A stretch of DNA of 43,678 bases from Nitrospirota bacterium (GTDB taxonomy: Bacteria; Nitrospirota; 9FT-COMBO-42-15; HDB-SIOI813). The translations under genes and the position numbers were made by a program. Below, in pieces: positions 1-7,477 of the stretch. Position 1 is the first letter of the stretch. Each line of letters starts with the position of its first letter. Under the pieces are notes generated by a model that worked only from the letters and a program-made list of their open reading frames with translations, was not told the DNA's origin and ran no database searches. The stretch lies in the NCBI GenBank assembly GCA_020846775.1, contig JADLDG010000061.1, positions 1 through 43,678 of the forward strand. The letters run 5' to 3'.

Positions 1-92
1 CAGACAGATATTTTTATGTCAAGAATTATTGTGATGTGTGATGTGAATACGACAGCAGAACTTTGGAAAAATCTATTAGTCTATAAAAATTC

Positions 93-121
93 TTGACAGA
101 TTTTAAAATGTCGTGTTTAAT
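93..121 (+). promoter_or_regulatory. sigma-70-type promoter of leader A (porin operon)
   Basis: TTGACA at 93-98 and TTTAAT at 116-121 are separated by 17 bases, close to the housekeeping consensus. The same -35, the same -10 and the same 17-base spacer recur at 3197-3225 in front of the nikL-cbiMQO genes. The flanking bases (ATTCTTGACAG and TGTTTAAT) are shared as well. The conservation of both boxes between two separate leaders supports real promoters. Confidence 0.7.
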
Positions 122-127
122 AAAATC

Positions 128-250
128 CATCAACGAAGAGGCGAACCTCTTCAGCAGTAGCTACTGATAGTTAAAGAATTATCAATAAACAATCAAGGCC
201 ATGAAGGTCAATAACCCGCGGGAGCGGGTGGCATTCACGGCTTTTTTTTT
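128..250 (+). promoter_or_regulatory. structured leader RNA A with nested intrinsic terminator (candidate metal-responsive attenuator)
   Basis: The presumed transcript starts near 128. It first forms a hairpin GAAGAGG-CGAA-CCTCTTC (135-152), then carries a CAGTAGCTACTG palindrome (155-166). It ends in a nested terminator: an outer stem 198-209/230-241 (two mismatches), a 5'-side bulge AATA, an inner stem ACCCGC/GCGGGT (214-219/224-229) and a run of nine T from 242. Leader B at 3232-3357 has the same CGAA hairpin, the same GGCCATG start of the outer stem and the same ACCCGC inner stem. I see no cobalamin-riboswitch B12 box and no match to the NiCo consensus as I remember it. The regulatory role and the ligand are inference. 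Confidence 0.6.
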
Positions 251-263
251 GATTAAACCAGGA

Positions 264-328
264 GACCACGGAGGTTTCTGCAGAGCTTGCCTGGATGGGT
301 GAGCTCCAACTTCCGTGGTCTTTTTTTT
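264..328 (+). terminator. second intrinsic-terminator-like hairpin before the porin gene
   Basis: A 13-bp stem (264-276 with 308-320, one G-U pair) is followed by eight T. It encloses a smaller stem GAGCT/AGCTC (283-287/302-306). It shares the nested design of the terminator just upstream, with an asymmetric bulge on the 5' side. Two such hairpins in series between promoter and start codon imply premature termination as a control step. The porin start follows about 30 bases later with its own ribosome-binding site. Confidence 0.65.
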
Positions 329-358
329 AACCCATAGTAGTAAGAAAGGAGAAACAGA

Positions 359-1561
359 ATGATTTGCAGGAAAAGTCTCAAGAAAGGCATCGCAGCATCA
401 GCAGTTGCAGGAGCGGTCTTCTTCAGTTTTATGTTAACACAGCCGGCAGTTGCCCAGGCTGAAGAAGAGGATGACGGAGGCCACATCATCCCGCATGAGA
501 TAGGCAAATTAAATATCTCCGGCGGTATTACCTCAATACTTCAGGGGACAAACGGTATTGCTGACAATGGTGATGTGACAGATTTTACTTATACTCTTGA
601 TTTAATCTTTGAGGCCGGTGTAACTCAGACAGGTAAAGTTGTTGTCGCACTTGAGGCAGGAAATGGCAGTGGAGTAAATGATCCTCTCAATGCATTATCA
701 ACGCCAAATTATGATGCATTTATTACGGAGCTTTCTACAGCAGATAATGCATTTGCTTCGATATCTGTTTCTCAGGCATACTACGAAGGGAACTTTCTTG
801 ATGGTCAGCTGGGACTCAGAGTGGGGAAGTTAGACGTCCATAGTTGTCATGATGAGAACGCTTATGCCAATGATGAAACAGATCAGTTTATCACAGGGAT
901 GTTCACTCGCTATGCCGGCTCAATCTTTCCTGAACTCGATAGTTATTATGCACCGGGTATTTCTTTAACATACAGTCCGGCAAAGGTAGTTGATATAACA
1001 TTAACCGCAGCAAATGGAGTTGGTTCAGGGTTTGATGATATTACTTCCAATGCATATGGTGCAGGACAGGTTAATATAAAACCTGGACTGTTTGGAAGGG
1101 AAGGAAACTACAGATTTTATTATATTTACGATGCCAGAAATTATACAGATATAAGTGATCCGACCAAAACAGATAAAACCAACACAGGTTTCGGTTTGAG
1201 TTTTGATCAGGAGGTTATCGGAGGTTTAGGTCTGTTCGTCAGATATGCCGCTATTGATGATGGTATAGATCAAAATCTCGTTAAGTCTGCCATCAGCGGT
1301 GGTGTATCTTTAAACGGGTCATTCTGGAATAGAGACAATGATGTTATAGGAATAGCTGCCGGAGTTCTTGCTATTAATGATCAATCATCCGGTGCAGCGG
1401 CCAATCCGGATGATGAAGGCCATATTGAGGCTTATTACAAGATAGGTTTCAGCGACCACTTTACGCTTACTCCTGACGTGCAGGTAATTACTAATGCAGG
1501 TGGTAATGCCGATATTGACACTATTACCGTCTTCGGGCTCAGGGCGCAGATGAACTTTTAA
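359..1561 (+). CDS. outer-membrane porin, OprB-like
   Basis: This 400-aa protein has a signal peptide (charged start, hydrophobic 11-27, cleavage near AVA-QA). It has alternating beta-strand character throughout and ends in a C-terminal Phe (RAQMNF), the usual mark of an outer-membrane barrel. The pattern (GKLNISGG near the start, [25 protein letters not shown]) resembles carbohydrate porins of the OprB family. AAGGAG lies eight bases before the ATG. The mature N-terminus is acidic and then His-containing (HIIPHE). The gene is first in a block leading to Ni/Co transport genes and follows leader A, so a role in passing metal or a metal complex through the outer membrane is likely. This is inferred from context; substrate specificity cannot be read from the sequence. 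Confidence 0.75.
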   Translation: MICRKSLKKGIAASAVAGAVFFSFMLTQPAVAQAEEEDDGGHIIPHEIGKLNISGGITSILQGTNGIADNGDVTDFTYTLDLIFEAGVTQTGKVVVALEAGNGSGVNDPLNALSTPNYDAFITELSTADNAFASISVSQAYYEGNFLDGQLGLRVGKLDVHSCHDENAYANDETDQFITGMFTRYAGSIFPELDSYYAPGISLTYSPAKVVDITLTAANGVGSGFDDITSNAYGAGQVNIKPGLFGREGNYRFYYIYDARNYTDISDPTKTDKTNTGFGLSFDQEVIGGLGLFVRYAAIDDGIDQNLVKSAISGGVSLNGSFWNRDNDVIGIAAGVLAINDQSSGAAANPDDEGHIEAYYKIGFSDHFTLTPDVQVITNAGGNADIDTITVFGLRAQMNF

Positions 1562-1587
1562 ATAAGAATAACATGGAGGATACATCA

Positions 1588-2397
1588 ATGAATAAGATTA
1601 CTAAAGCAACATGGGCAGCGCTGATAGGTTTGATTTTCTGGACATATGTTGGTAGTACGGCATATGCCCATTTCGAGATGATTATCCCATCTGACGAGAT
1701 GGTCTCGCAAAACGAGAAGCGTGATATTACACTGGACGTCCTGTTCACTCATCCATTTGAGGGGCATGGTATGAGTGCAGAAAAACCGGTCCGGTTTGGT
1801 GTGGTTATTGGAGAAAAAAATATTGATCTGTTGAGTTCTCTAAAAGAGTTAAATGTTACGGACAGGGCTGGAAAAAAATTTACCGCCTTTAAAAGTGCCT
1901 ATACTTTAAAAACTCCAGGTGATCATATCTTCTATGTAGAACCAAAGCCTTACTGGGAACCGGCAGAAGAGTCCTTCATAATTCACTACACAAAGGTTAT
2001 CGTAAACTCACTCGGTATGGAAGAAGGCTGGGATCAGGCAGTTGGTCTGAAGACAGAAATCGTCCCGCTGACAAGGCCATACGGTTTATGGACAGGGAAT
2101 GTGTTTCAGGGGGTTGTGATGGTAGATAACGAACCTGCTCCTTTTACAGAGGTTGAGGTGGAATACTACAATGAGGAAGGAACTGTAAAAGTTCCCGCAG
2201 ATCCAATGATTACTCAGGTAGTTAAGGCTGATAAGAACGGAGTTTTTACTTATGCAATGCCGAGGGCAGGCTGGTGGGGCTTTGCAGCTCTGAATACCGA
2301 TGATGCGACCCTTACGCATGAAGGCAAGGAGTATCCTGTTGAAATAGGGGCAGTCCTCTGGGTAAAGACTTATGACATGGGGACGAAGAAGAAATAG
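1588..2397 (+). CDS. DUF4198 periplasmic protein (NikK-like component of nickel/cobalt uptake)
   Basis: The likely start is the ATG at 1588, because GGAGG (1575-1579) lies eight bases upstream; an in-frame ATG at 1573 overlaps that site. The 269-aa product has a signal peptide ending TAYA-H, so the mature protein begins HFEM. Family features seen are the early HFEMIIPS stretch, the [10 protein letters not shown] motif (His near residue 59) and a C-terminal half with carboxypeptidase-regulatory-like beta-sandwich character. DUF4198 proteins accompany ECF nickel/cobalt transporters and have been called NikK. The next genes are a second N-terminal-His protein and NikL-CbiMQO, which supports a metal-capture role in the periplasm. 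Ni versus Co is not resolved. Confidence 0.75.
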   Translation: MNKITKATWAALIGLIFWTYVGSTAYAHFEMIIPSDEMVSQNEKRDITLDVLFTHPFEGHGMSAEKPVRFGVVIGEKNIDLLSSLKELNVTDRAGKKFTAFKSAYTLKTPGDHIFYVEPKPYWEPAEESFIIHYTKVIVNSLGMEEGWDQAVGLKTEIVPLTRPYGLWTGNVFQGVVMVDNEPAPFTEVEVEYYNEEGTVKVPADPMITQVVKADKNGVFTYAMPRAGWWGFAALNTDDATLTHEGKEYPVEIGAVLWVKTYDMGTKKK

Positions 2398-2560
2398 GTA
2401 TCCAGGTCAATTGATGAGAGGATATGAAAATTCAGCTATTAATCCAGTTTGTTGATTATAAATTATTACAGGAAAATAAACTATGCAAGGTTAGTAGATC
2501 TTGAAACAAGTTAGGAATAACTGTAGGATTAATTTTAGAAAGAATAGTGAGGAGGCCAGG

Positions 2561-3175
2561 GTGTTACATTACAGAGCATTTCGTGGACATTTACGATGCT
2601 TAATATTTATTACGGTCATCACCCTTTTCTCAGGGATAACTGTTTTGTCCGGCCCTGCCATGGCTCATAAAGGCCATGCGGGTCCACAGGTCGTATTTCT
2701 GAAAAAAGGGGAGGCGCTTAAGCAGATACTGCCTGCCGGGGCTAAGGTTGTTCTGCGGAAAGAGATGCTGGACCGGGATAAGGCAAAGAAGGCAAATGAG
2801 GAATATGGAGTCAGGTTAGATGAAGGAGTTTACACATATTATGTAGCCCGTGACAGCAATAGCGGAGCGGCCAAAGGAGCGGCTATGGTTGTTGAAATTG
2901 AGTACATGCACGGAGAGGTCAACCTGGCGATAGGTATAGATACAAAGGGGAATGTTACAAAGGCAGCCATACTGAATGTTAATGAAAAATATGTGCCGGA
3001 TATGAAGGCTTCCATCGGTACAGGATATTTGCCTCAGGTTGAAGGGGTGACCATAAAGAAGCTGGCAACAATGGCCAAGGAGGCATCCAAATCTTCATTG
3101 ACAACCGAAACGATATATTCCCAGTTGCGTGATATGGCGGCATTACTCTCAACTTTTGTGACCTCCTCAAAATGA
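2561..3175 (+). CDS. secreted protein with N-terminal HKGH motif, weakly FMN-bind-like
   Basis: I choose the GTG at 2561 because GGAGG (2551-2555) is five bases upstream; an in-frame TTG at 2501 has no good site. The 204-aa product has a long signal peptide ending PAMA-H, so the mature protein starts HKGHAG, a ready metal ligand set. The middle (EIEYMHGEVNLAIGIDTKGN) resembles the strand pattern of FMN-bind domains, but I do not see the threonine attachment motif. It follows the NikK-like gene and precedes leader B. A periplasmic metal-binding role is inferred from the mature N-terminus and neighbours; the family is unassigned. Confidence 0.6.
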   Translation: MLHYRAFRGHLRCLIFITVITLFSGITVLSGPAMAHKGHAGPQVVFLKKGEALKQILPAGAKVVLRKEMLDRDKAKKANEEYGVRLDEGVYTYYVARDSNSGAAKGAAMVVEIEYMHGEVNLAIGIDTKGNVTKAAILNVNEKYVPDMKASIGTGYLPQVEGVTIKKLATMAKEASKSSLTTETIYSQLRDMAALLSTFVTSSK

Positions 3176-3196
3176 TTCCTCTATTGTCAAATATTC

Positions 3197-3225
3197 TTGA
3201 CAGTTTTTATTATTTAATGTTTAAT
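3197..3225 (+). promoter_or_regulatory. sigma-70-type promoter of leader B (nikL-cbiMQO)
   Basis: TTGACA (3197-3202) and TTTAAT (3220-3225) are 17 bases apart, matching promoter A in boxes and spacing. The -35 box is half of an inverted repeat, TGTCAA-N6-TTGACA (3185-3202), which could be an operator. Confidence 0.7.
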
Positions 3226-3231
3226 TGTTAT

Positions 3232-3357
3232 CAACAACGGAGAGGCGAACCTCTTCAAAGAATAGTAAGGAATTTGAAGGTTTTTTTGGAGTTGAGATTG
3301 AAATGTGGCCATGTAGGCCTGAAACCCGCTGGATAGCGGGGCCTACATGGCTTTTTT
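3232..3357 (+). promoter_or_regulatory. structured leader RNA B with nested intrinsic terminator
   Basis: The leader starts with an AGAGG-CGAA-CCTCT hairpin (3241-3254), matching leader A base for base over GAGGCGAACCTCTTCA. After a T/G-rich linker it ends in a perfect 12-bp stem (3308-3319 with 3340-3351). That stem contains a 5' bulge and an inner hairpin CCGCT-GGAT-AGCGG (3326-3339), and is followed by TTTTTT. The nikL start codon is about 50 bases downstream. The arrangement is what an attenuator or terminating riboswitch looks like. That two leaders in the same metal block share it makes chance unlikely. Confidence 0.65.
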
Positions 3358-3404
3358 ATTTATGTTGATAATAATAAATGGCTTATATTTTTAGGAGAGG
3401 TGAA

Positions 3405-4046
3405 ATGTTTAAAAAGATCTACTTGTTCATAGCTACGGCGTGTCTTTCAATTGTACTTGTCTCCGCTGCATATGCTCATAAGGTGCAAATGTTTACCTAT
3501 GCAGAGGGTGATGAGGTCTTTGTTGAAGGGTATTTTGCAGATGGTAAGAAGGCTATGAATAGCAAGGTTGTTGTTTATGATTCATCGGGATCGGAATTGC
3601 TTCATGGATTAACTAATGATTCAGGCCAGTTTAATTTTACGGCGCCTAAAAAGTCAGACCTCAGGATTGTCCTTGACGCAGGTATGGGGCACAAGACAGA
3701 GTATACACTTCCGGCCGGCGAGCTGCATCTTGACGATGGCAGTAAAACTTCCAAGGCAGTAACTCCACCAGCTTCAAAAGACATTAAGTCAAAAACAGTA
3801 AAAGCGGATAAAATCAAAGAAGAAAATGTTGATGTAAGTCAGGCCAGCCGTCTTGACGATGCTCAACTCCAGGCTATTGTTGAAAAGGCTGTAGAGAGGT
3901 CCGTGGGTGAGGCAATAAAACCGCTTGTAAGAAGCTTTACCGAGATGCAGCAGAAGAATTCATTAACGACAATTATTGGTGGTGTGGGTTATATACTGGG
4001 ATTGATGGGAATAATCCTCTACTTTAAGTCACGCAGGAGTTCATAG
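3405..4046 (+). CDS. nikL: NikL/CbiL-like additional component of ECF nickel/cobalt transporter
   Basis: The ATG at 3405 follows TAGGAGAGG and is preferred over an upstream in-frame ATG at 3378. The 213-aa product has a signal peptide ending AAYA-H, so mature HKVQMF is exposed. A carboxypeptidase-regulatory-like beta domain follows (VEGYFADGKKA, TNDSGQFNF, DLRIVLDAGMGH). Next come a Lys/Ser-rich linker, a helical stretch and a C-terminal membrane anchor (about 186-207) ending KSRRSS. This layout is typical of NikL/CbiL partners of CbiM/NikM. It is 18 bases ahead of cbiM, so the two are probably cotranscribed from promoter B. Nickel rather than cobalt is favoured by larB/larC in the same window, but is not proven. 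Confidence 0.8.
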   Translation: MFKKIYLFIATACLSIVLVSAAYAHKVQMFTYAEGDEVFVEGYFADGKKAMNSKVVVYDSSGSELLHGLTNDSGQFNFTAPKKSDLRIVLDAGMGHKTEYTLPAGELHLDDGSKTSKAVTPPASKDIKSKTVKADKIKEENVDVSQASRLDDAQLQAIVEKAVERSVGEAIKPLVRSFTEMQQKNSLTTIIGGVGYILGLMGIILYFKSRRSS

Positions 4047-4064
4047 AAAAGGAGATATGTTAAC

Positions 4065-4700
4065 ATGCATATAGCCGATGGCATATTATCTGCGCCGGTA
4101 TTAGCAGCAGGTTTTGGCGGAACAGCAATAATTGCAGCAGTTACTATGAGGAAGATGAATCTCGAGGAGATACCAAAGGTCTCTGTTATGGCAGCAGTCT
4201 TCTTCGTTGTCAACCTGATCCACATACCTGTTGGTCCTACAAGCATCCATTTTATTATGAACGGTCTCGTCGGGGTTATTCTTGGACCTCGAGCCTTTGC
4301 TGCCGTAATGCTCGGTGTTGTATTGCAGGCGTTTCTTTTTGGTTTTGGCGGAGTGACAGTGATAGGGGTTAACTGTGTCATGCTTGGAGGAGGGGCTCTG
4401 GTTGCCTACTTTGTCTGGCAGTTGAGACACCACTTTCCCTTTGGTGATAGACTGGAGATGATTTTTGGTGCTCTGGCAGGTTCTACCGGTGTTCTTGTTT
4501 CAGGTCTTATTCTTGCACTTGCCTTATATACTTCAGGCGAGGAGTACTGGGCAACAGCAGGCTATGCCCTGGCAGCCCATGTGCCGGCCCTTATAATTGA
4601 GGCAATTGTAGTTGGCGCATGTGTCACATTCTTAAAGAAGACCAGACCTGACATGCTTGCAGGTCATGTACAGAAGGCATATACTAAAAATGTTGCATAA
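4065..4700 (+). CDS. cbiM: CbiM/NikM substrate-specific ECF transporter component
   Basis: This 211-aa integral membrane protein begins MHIADGILS, the hallmark start of CbiM/NikM, in which His2 and the N-terminus help bind the metal ion. Further family positions seen are NLIHIPVGPTSIHF (His near 63 and 72) and GVNCVMLGG. Several hydrophobic segments are evident. AAAGGAGA precedes the ATG. It works with CbiQ (membrane coupling), CbiO (ATPase) and probably the NikL-like protein upstream to import Ni2+ or Co2+. CbiN is absent, which fits the NikL-type version of the system. Confidence 0.93.
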   Translation: MHIADGILSAPVLAAGFGGTAIIAAVTMRKMNLEEIPKVSVMAAVFFVVNLIHIPVGPTSIHFIMNGLVGVILGPRAFAAVMLGVVLQAFLFGFGGVTVIGVNCVMLGGGALVAYFVWQLRHHFPFGDRLEMIFGALAGSTGVLVSGLILALALYTSGEEYWATAGYALAAHVPALIIEAIVVGACVTFLKKTRPDMLAGHVQKAYTKNVA

Positions 4701-4853
4701 CCAGTTAAAGAGGCCAGTAGCCGTTAATACGACATACTGATTTATGTCAGAATCTCATACTAAGAGATCACCAAACAGTACTGAAACTATGTTCAGCACA
4801 AGATTTTTGGGTGACAGAGAAGCTTTGTTTTCGGATAAACTGAGGAAGTTAAA

Positions 4854-5642
4854 GTGGCTTTTGATATAGACAGGTTTTCTCATATAGAGTCATCCGTTCA
4901 GCGCTGGGATCCGAGGATCAAAATCCTTTCACTCGTGTTTTTTATATTCGTAGTAGCGCTCCTTCAGACCATACCTGTTGCGGCAGCATCTCTGGTTATT
5001 GCAATTACAATCATTAAATTAACAAATATTCCTTTTCACTTTGTATCCAACAGCATTAAAGTAATTGTGATTTTTCTCGCTCCATTCTTTCTGATGCTGC
5101 CATTCTCTTATCCTGGTGAAGCGGCTTTCCATATTATCGGTCTTCCATTTGCATGGGAAGGATTTCGACTGTCCATTCTTATTTTTGTCAAAGCGGTTGC
5201 CATAGTGTTAACTACTAATGCCATATTTGGTTCATCCCGTTTTGATGTTTCCATGATCGCCTTGCAGAATCTCAGATGTCCTAAAGTACTCGTCCAGATG
5301 ATTCTCTTCACATACCGGTATATCTTTGTCTTCATTGATGAAATAAAAAGGATGGAAAAGGCAATGCGTTCAAAAGGATTTGTTATGAAGGCGAATATGA
5401 ATACTCTTCGAACAATGGGTAACTTTGTCGGGGCGCTGCTTATCCGGAGTTTTGAACGGACTTCCAGGGTATACAGCGCTATGCTCTCAAAAGGTTATGA
5501 AGGCGAGCTTCATTCGCTGGTAAGCTTTAAGGCATGTGGGAAAGATTACGTGAAGGCCGGCTTGATAGTTTTGGTAACTGTTGCAGTTCTGGCTGTAGAT
5601 TTGATCAGGGTGTTTGCGCCTGCGATTAAGGGGTGGTATTAA
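4854..5642 (+). CDS. cbiQ: CbiQ energy-coupling transmembrane protein
   Basis: The product is 262 aa and starts at a GTG with TGAGGAAG upstream. It has hydrophobic segments in the N-terminal half and near the C-terminus. The two conserved coupling motifs are visible: MRSKGF (about residues 174-179) and ERTSRVYSAMLSKGYEG (about 202-218), which dock on the ATPase. The 153-base gap after cbiM holds two weak hairpins (GACATA/TATGTC and ATCTC/GAGAT) but no clear promoter or terminator. The gene is therefore probably in the same transcript. Confidence 0.92.
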   Translation: MAFDIDRFSHIESSVQRWDPRIKILSLVFFIFVVALLQTIPVAAASLVIAITIIKLTNIPFHFVSNSIKVIVIFLAPFFLMLPFSYPGEAAFHIIGLPFAWEGFRLSILIFVKAVAIVLTTNAIFGSSRFDVSMIALQNLRCPKVLVQMILFTYRYIFVFIDEIKRMEKAMRSKGFVMKANMNTLRTMGNFVGALLIRSFERTSRVYSAMLSKGYEGELHSLVSFKACGKDYVKAGLIVLVTVAVLAVDLIRVFAPAIKGWY

Positions 5643-5649
5643 TAATATA

Positions 5650-5685
5650 GCAATGAGTGGAGAGCAATGAGTGTTGAGCAATGAG
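5650..5685 (+). repeat. GCAATGAG microrepeat, three copies with exact 14-base period
   Basis: GCAATGAG occurs at 5650, 5664 and 5678, spaced exactly 14 bases, in the gap between cbiQ and cbiO. The last copy merges into GAGGAG, the probable ribosome-binding site of cbiO. The same octamer recurs at 29408-29439 before larB and at 38466-38473, where its ATG is the start codon of the deacetylase gene. Confidence 0.75.
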
Positions 5686-5694
5686 GAGATTTTG

Positions 5695-6783
5695 ATGTCT
5701 GATAATAGTGCAATCTTAGTTGATGATGTCTGTTTTGCCTACCCGGATGGACGCGAGGTGCTTAAAGGTATCACCTGTAATATTGGCAGGGGAGAGAAGG
5801 TTGCACTCATAGGACCTAACGGAGCCGGGAAGTCAACTTTTATGAGTCAGTTAAACGGGGTCTTGATGCCGAGCAGCGGGCGTGTGCTGATTGACGGAAT
5901 TGAGGTGACCCGTGATAATCTTACAAAGATCAGGCGAAGCGTAGGGATTGTATTTCAAGACCCGGACGATCAGCTATTTTGTCCTACAGTCTTTGATGAT
6001 GTTGCTTTCGGTCCGCTGAATCTTGGCCTTTCAAGGGATACAATTCATGCTCGAGTAAAGGATGCCCTTGAGTTGGTTGGACTTGCCGGTTTTGAGAACC
6101 GGTCATCCTTTCACCTGTCTTTCGGAGAGAGAAAAAGACTGGCGCTTGCAACTGTACTTTCATATCAGCCTGAGGTACTTGTCTTTGATGAGCCATCCAC
6201 CAATATGGACCCGTTGAGCCGCCGGCGCCTTATTGAATGGCTTAAGTCATCAGACAAAACCATATTGCTCTGTACACATGATCTTGATATTGCACTCGAG
6301 GTCTGCAGCCGCAGTCTGCTTTTGAGCGGAGGGAAGATAGTTGCGGACGGCCCCTCATCAGAGATACTCTATGACAGAGAAATGCTGGAGGCTCACAGCC
6401 TTGAACTGCCCCTTGCTGTAAGGACCCATGAACTCCTGCATGATATGCTTCACAAGGCTGAAATGGATGAAGAGCATAGGAGTATTATCAAGAGCTTTCT
6501 CCATGCACATCGCCATATCCATGGTGTAGATCAGCACGGACATGTCCATTTGCATGCCCATGAGCATGAGCACGATCATCTGCATGAACCTGTCCCTGAG
6601 GTTCATATCCACAAGCTTGGACATGAGAAGGGTGATCATGTGCATACAGGCGATGAAGTGCCTCATTCTCATGATAAACAATCCGAACAGGAAAATGTAT
6701 CCGTTGCGAGCCCGTCCGGTCAGACTAAGAAAAAATGGTTCAGGCGGGGTCATTCGCATGGGGATGGGTTTCATACACACTGA
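5695..6783 (+). CDS. cbiO: CbiO ATPase with long histidine-rich C-terminal tail
   Basis: I choose the ATG at 5695 (MSDNS), since GAGGAG sits about six bases upstream; an in-frame GTG at 5671 lies inside the microrepeat. The 362-aa product has Walker A GPNGAGKS (40-47), Q-loop FQDP (87-90), signature LSFGERKR (141-148, not the usual LSGGQ), Walker B VLVFDEPS (161-168) and H-loop His195. Typical CbiO proteins end near residue 280. Here the last ~120 residues carry 28 His, mostly as HxH (HVHLHAHEHEHDHLH), plus GHSHGDGFHTH at the very end. The tail could store, buffer or sense Ni/Co in the cytoplasm. ATP hydrolysis by this subunit drives metal import through CbiM/CbiQ. Confidence 0.92.
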   Translation: MSDNSAILVDDVCFAYPDGREVLKGITCNIGRGEKVALIGPNGAGKSTFMSQLNGVLMPSSGRVLIDGIEVTRDNLTKIRRSVGIVFQDPDDQLFCPTVFDDVAFGPLNLGLSRDTIHARVKDALELVGLAGFENRSSFHLSFGERKRLALATVLSYQPEVLVFDEPSTNMDPLSRRRLIEWLKSSDKTILLCTHDLDIALEVCSRSLLLSGGKIVADGPSSEILYDREMLEAHSLELPLAVRTHELLHDMLHKAEMDEEHRSIIKSFLHAHRHIHGVDQHGHVHLHAHEHEHDHLHEPVPEVHIHKLGHEKGDHVHTGDEVPHSHDKQSEQENVSVASPSGQTKKKWFRRGHSHGDGFHTH

Positions 6784-7409
6784 TGGCGACCACTAAGGTT
6801 CTCATGGTGTTAAATCAAATTAAACTATCTCAGCTTTCCACTTCATGGAAGATTCTCATCACGGGATTTGTGATAACCCTGAGCGCCGGTTACCTGAATG
6901 GCGCCCTTAATGCAGCCCTGTCGGTAGGGCTTACCCCTGCTTCTATTTCAGACCATTACGGCGGACAAATTCTTTCAGAGTCAGAGAAGACTATTATAAA
7001 GGAGAAAGGTTTCGTTGAAGAAGAGGTAAACCTGGATGACAAAGAAGATGCAGATAACGATCATGTGCATGACGGGATGATGCCTGAGCATGAAGGTGGT
7101 ATAAAGCCTGTCTCCCTACAGCAGATGGCCCAGGTGGCACATGTCCACTTGTTCGGATTTTCGCTGCTCTTACTGTCCCTGGGGACACTGACCTGTTTTA
7201 CTAATTTGGCCGAATGGCTTAAGGTTTTACTTGTCGGTATGCTAGGCATTTCTTTTTTACTTGATATAGCCGGACTCTATCTGGTTCGTTTCGTCAGCAC
7301 CAACTTTTCATGGCTCCCTGTGATTACCGGGATCACAATAGGAATATGTATCGCATTTATATCACTTCGAGTGCTCTATGAATTGTGGATGCCGCCTGGG
7401 ATTAAATAG
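6783..7409 (+). CDS. membrane protein with His-rich loop, metal-transport operon
   Basis: The ATG at 6783 overlaps the cbiO stop (TGATG), so translation is likely coupled; another in-frame ATG lies at 6804. The 208-aa product has about four hydrophobic segments (near 24-46, 121-141, 144-166 and 176-198). Between the first and second is an acidic, His-containing loop (DADNDHVHDGMMPEHEGG), followed by AHVHLFGF at the start of the second segment. I do not recognise the family. Position and loop suggest an accessory part of the Ni/Co importer or a metal-handling membrane protein. The last codons lie inside the 31-bp palindrome. Confidence 0.7.
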   Translation: MATTKVLMVLNQIKLSQLSTSWKILITGFVITLSAGYLNGALNAALSVGLTPASISDHYGGQILSESEKTIIKEKGFVEEEVNLDDKEDADNDHVHDGMMPEHEGGIKPVSLQQMAQVAHVHLFGFSLLLLSLGTLTCFTNLAEWLKVLLVGMLGISFLLDIAGLYLVRFVSTNFSWLPVITGITIGICIAFISLRVLYELWMPPGIK

Positions 7410-7477
7410 GGACAGCGCCTATTTATTTAGCCCTGACAATGTCTGCAAATAAATAGGCGCTGTCCCTATTTAATCCC
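7398..7477. terminator. 31-bp perfect inverted repeat between convergent genes
   Basis: GGGATTAAATAG at 7398 onward pairs perfectly over 31 bases (7398-7428 with 7447-7477), with an 18-base loop. It lies between the metal operon (+) and the cobA-ogt fusion (-) and includes the stop codons of both. Each protein therefore ends in the same Gly-Ile-Lys-stop. It could act as a bidirectional terminator. Its motif (AAATAGGGACAGCGCC) also looks like a REP-type palindrome, so insertion followed by use as gene ends is possible. Confidence 0.75.

Noticed and set aside
128-330. Cobalamin riboswitch before the porin gene
   Set aside because: The neighbours suggested it, but I find no B12-box-like sequence or the long conserved core, and the leader is too short (about 120 bases).
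2501-2560. Longer start (TTG 2501) for the HKGH protein
   Set aside because: It adds a charged 20-residue extension before the signal peptide, and the good ribosome-binding site is at 2551-2555 in front of GTG 2561.
6358-6780. 140-codon His/Met-rich reading frame opposite cbiO
   Set aside because: It is the complement of the CAT/CAC-rich tail of cbiO, giving Met-rich shadow sequence; no independent support.
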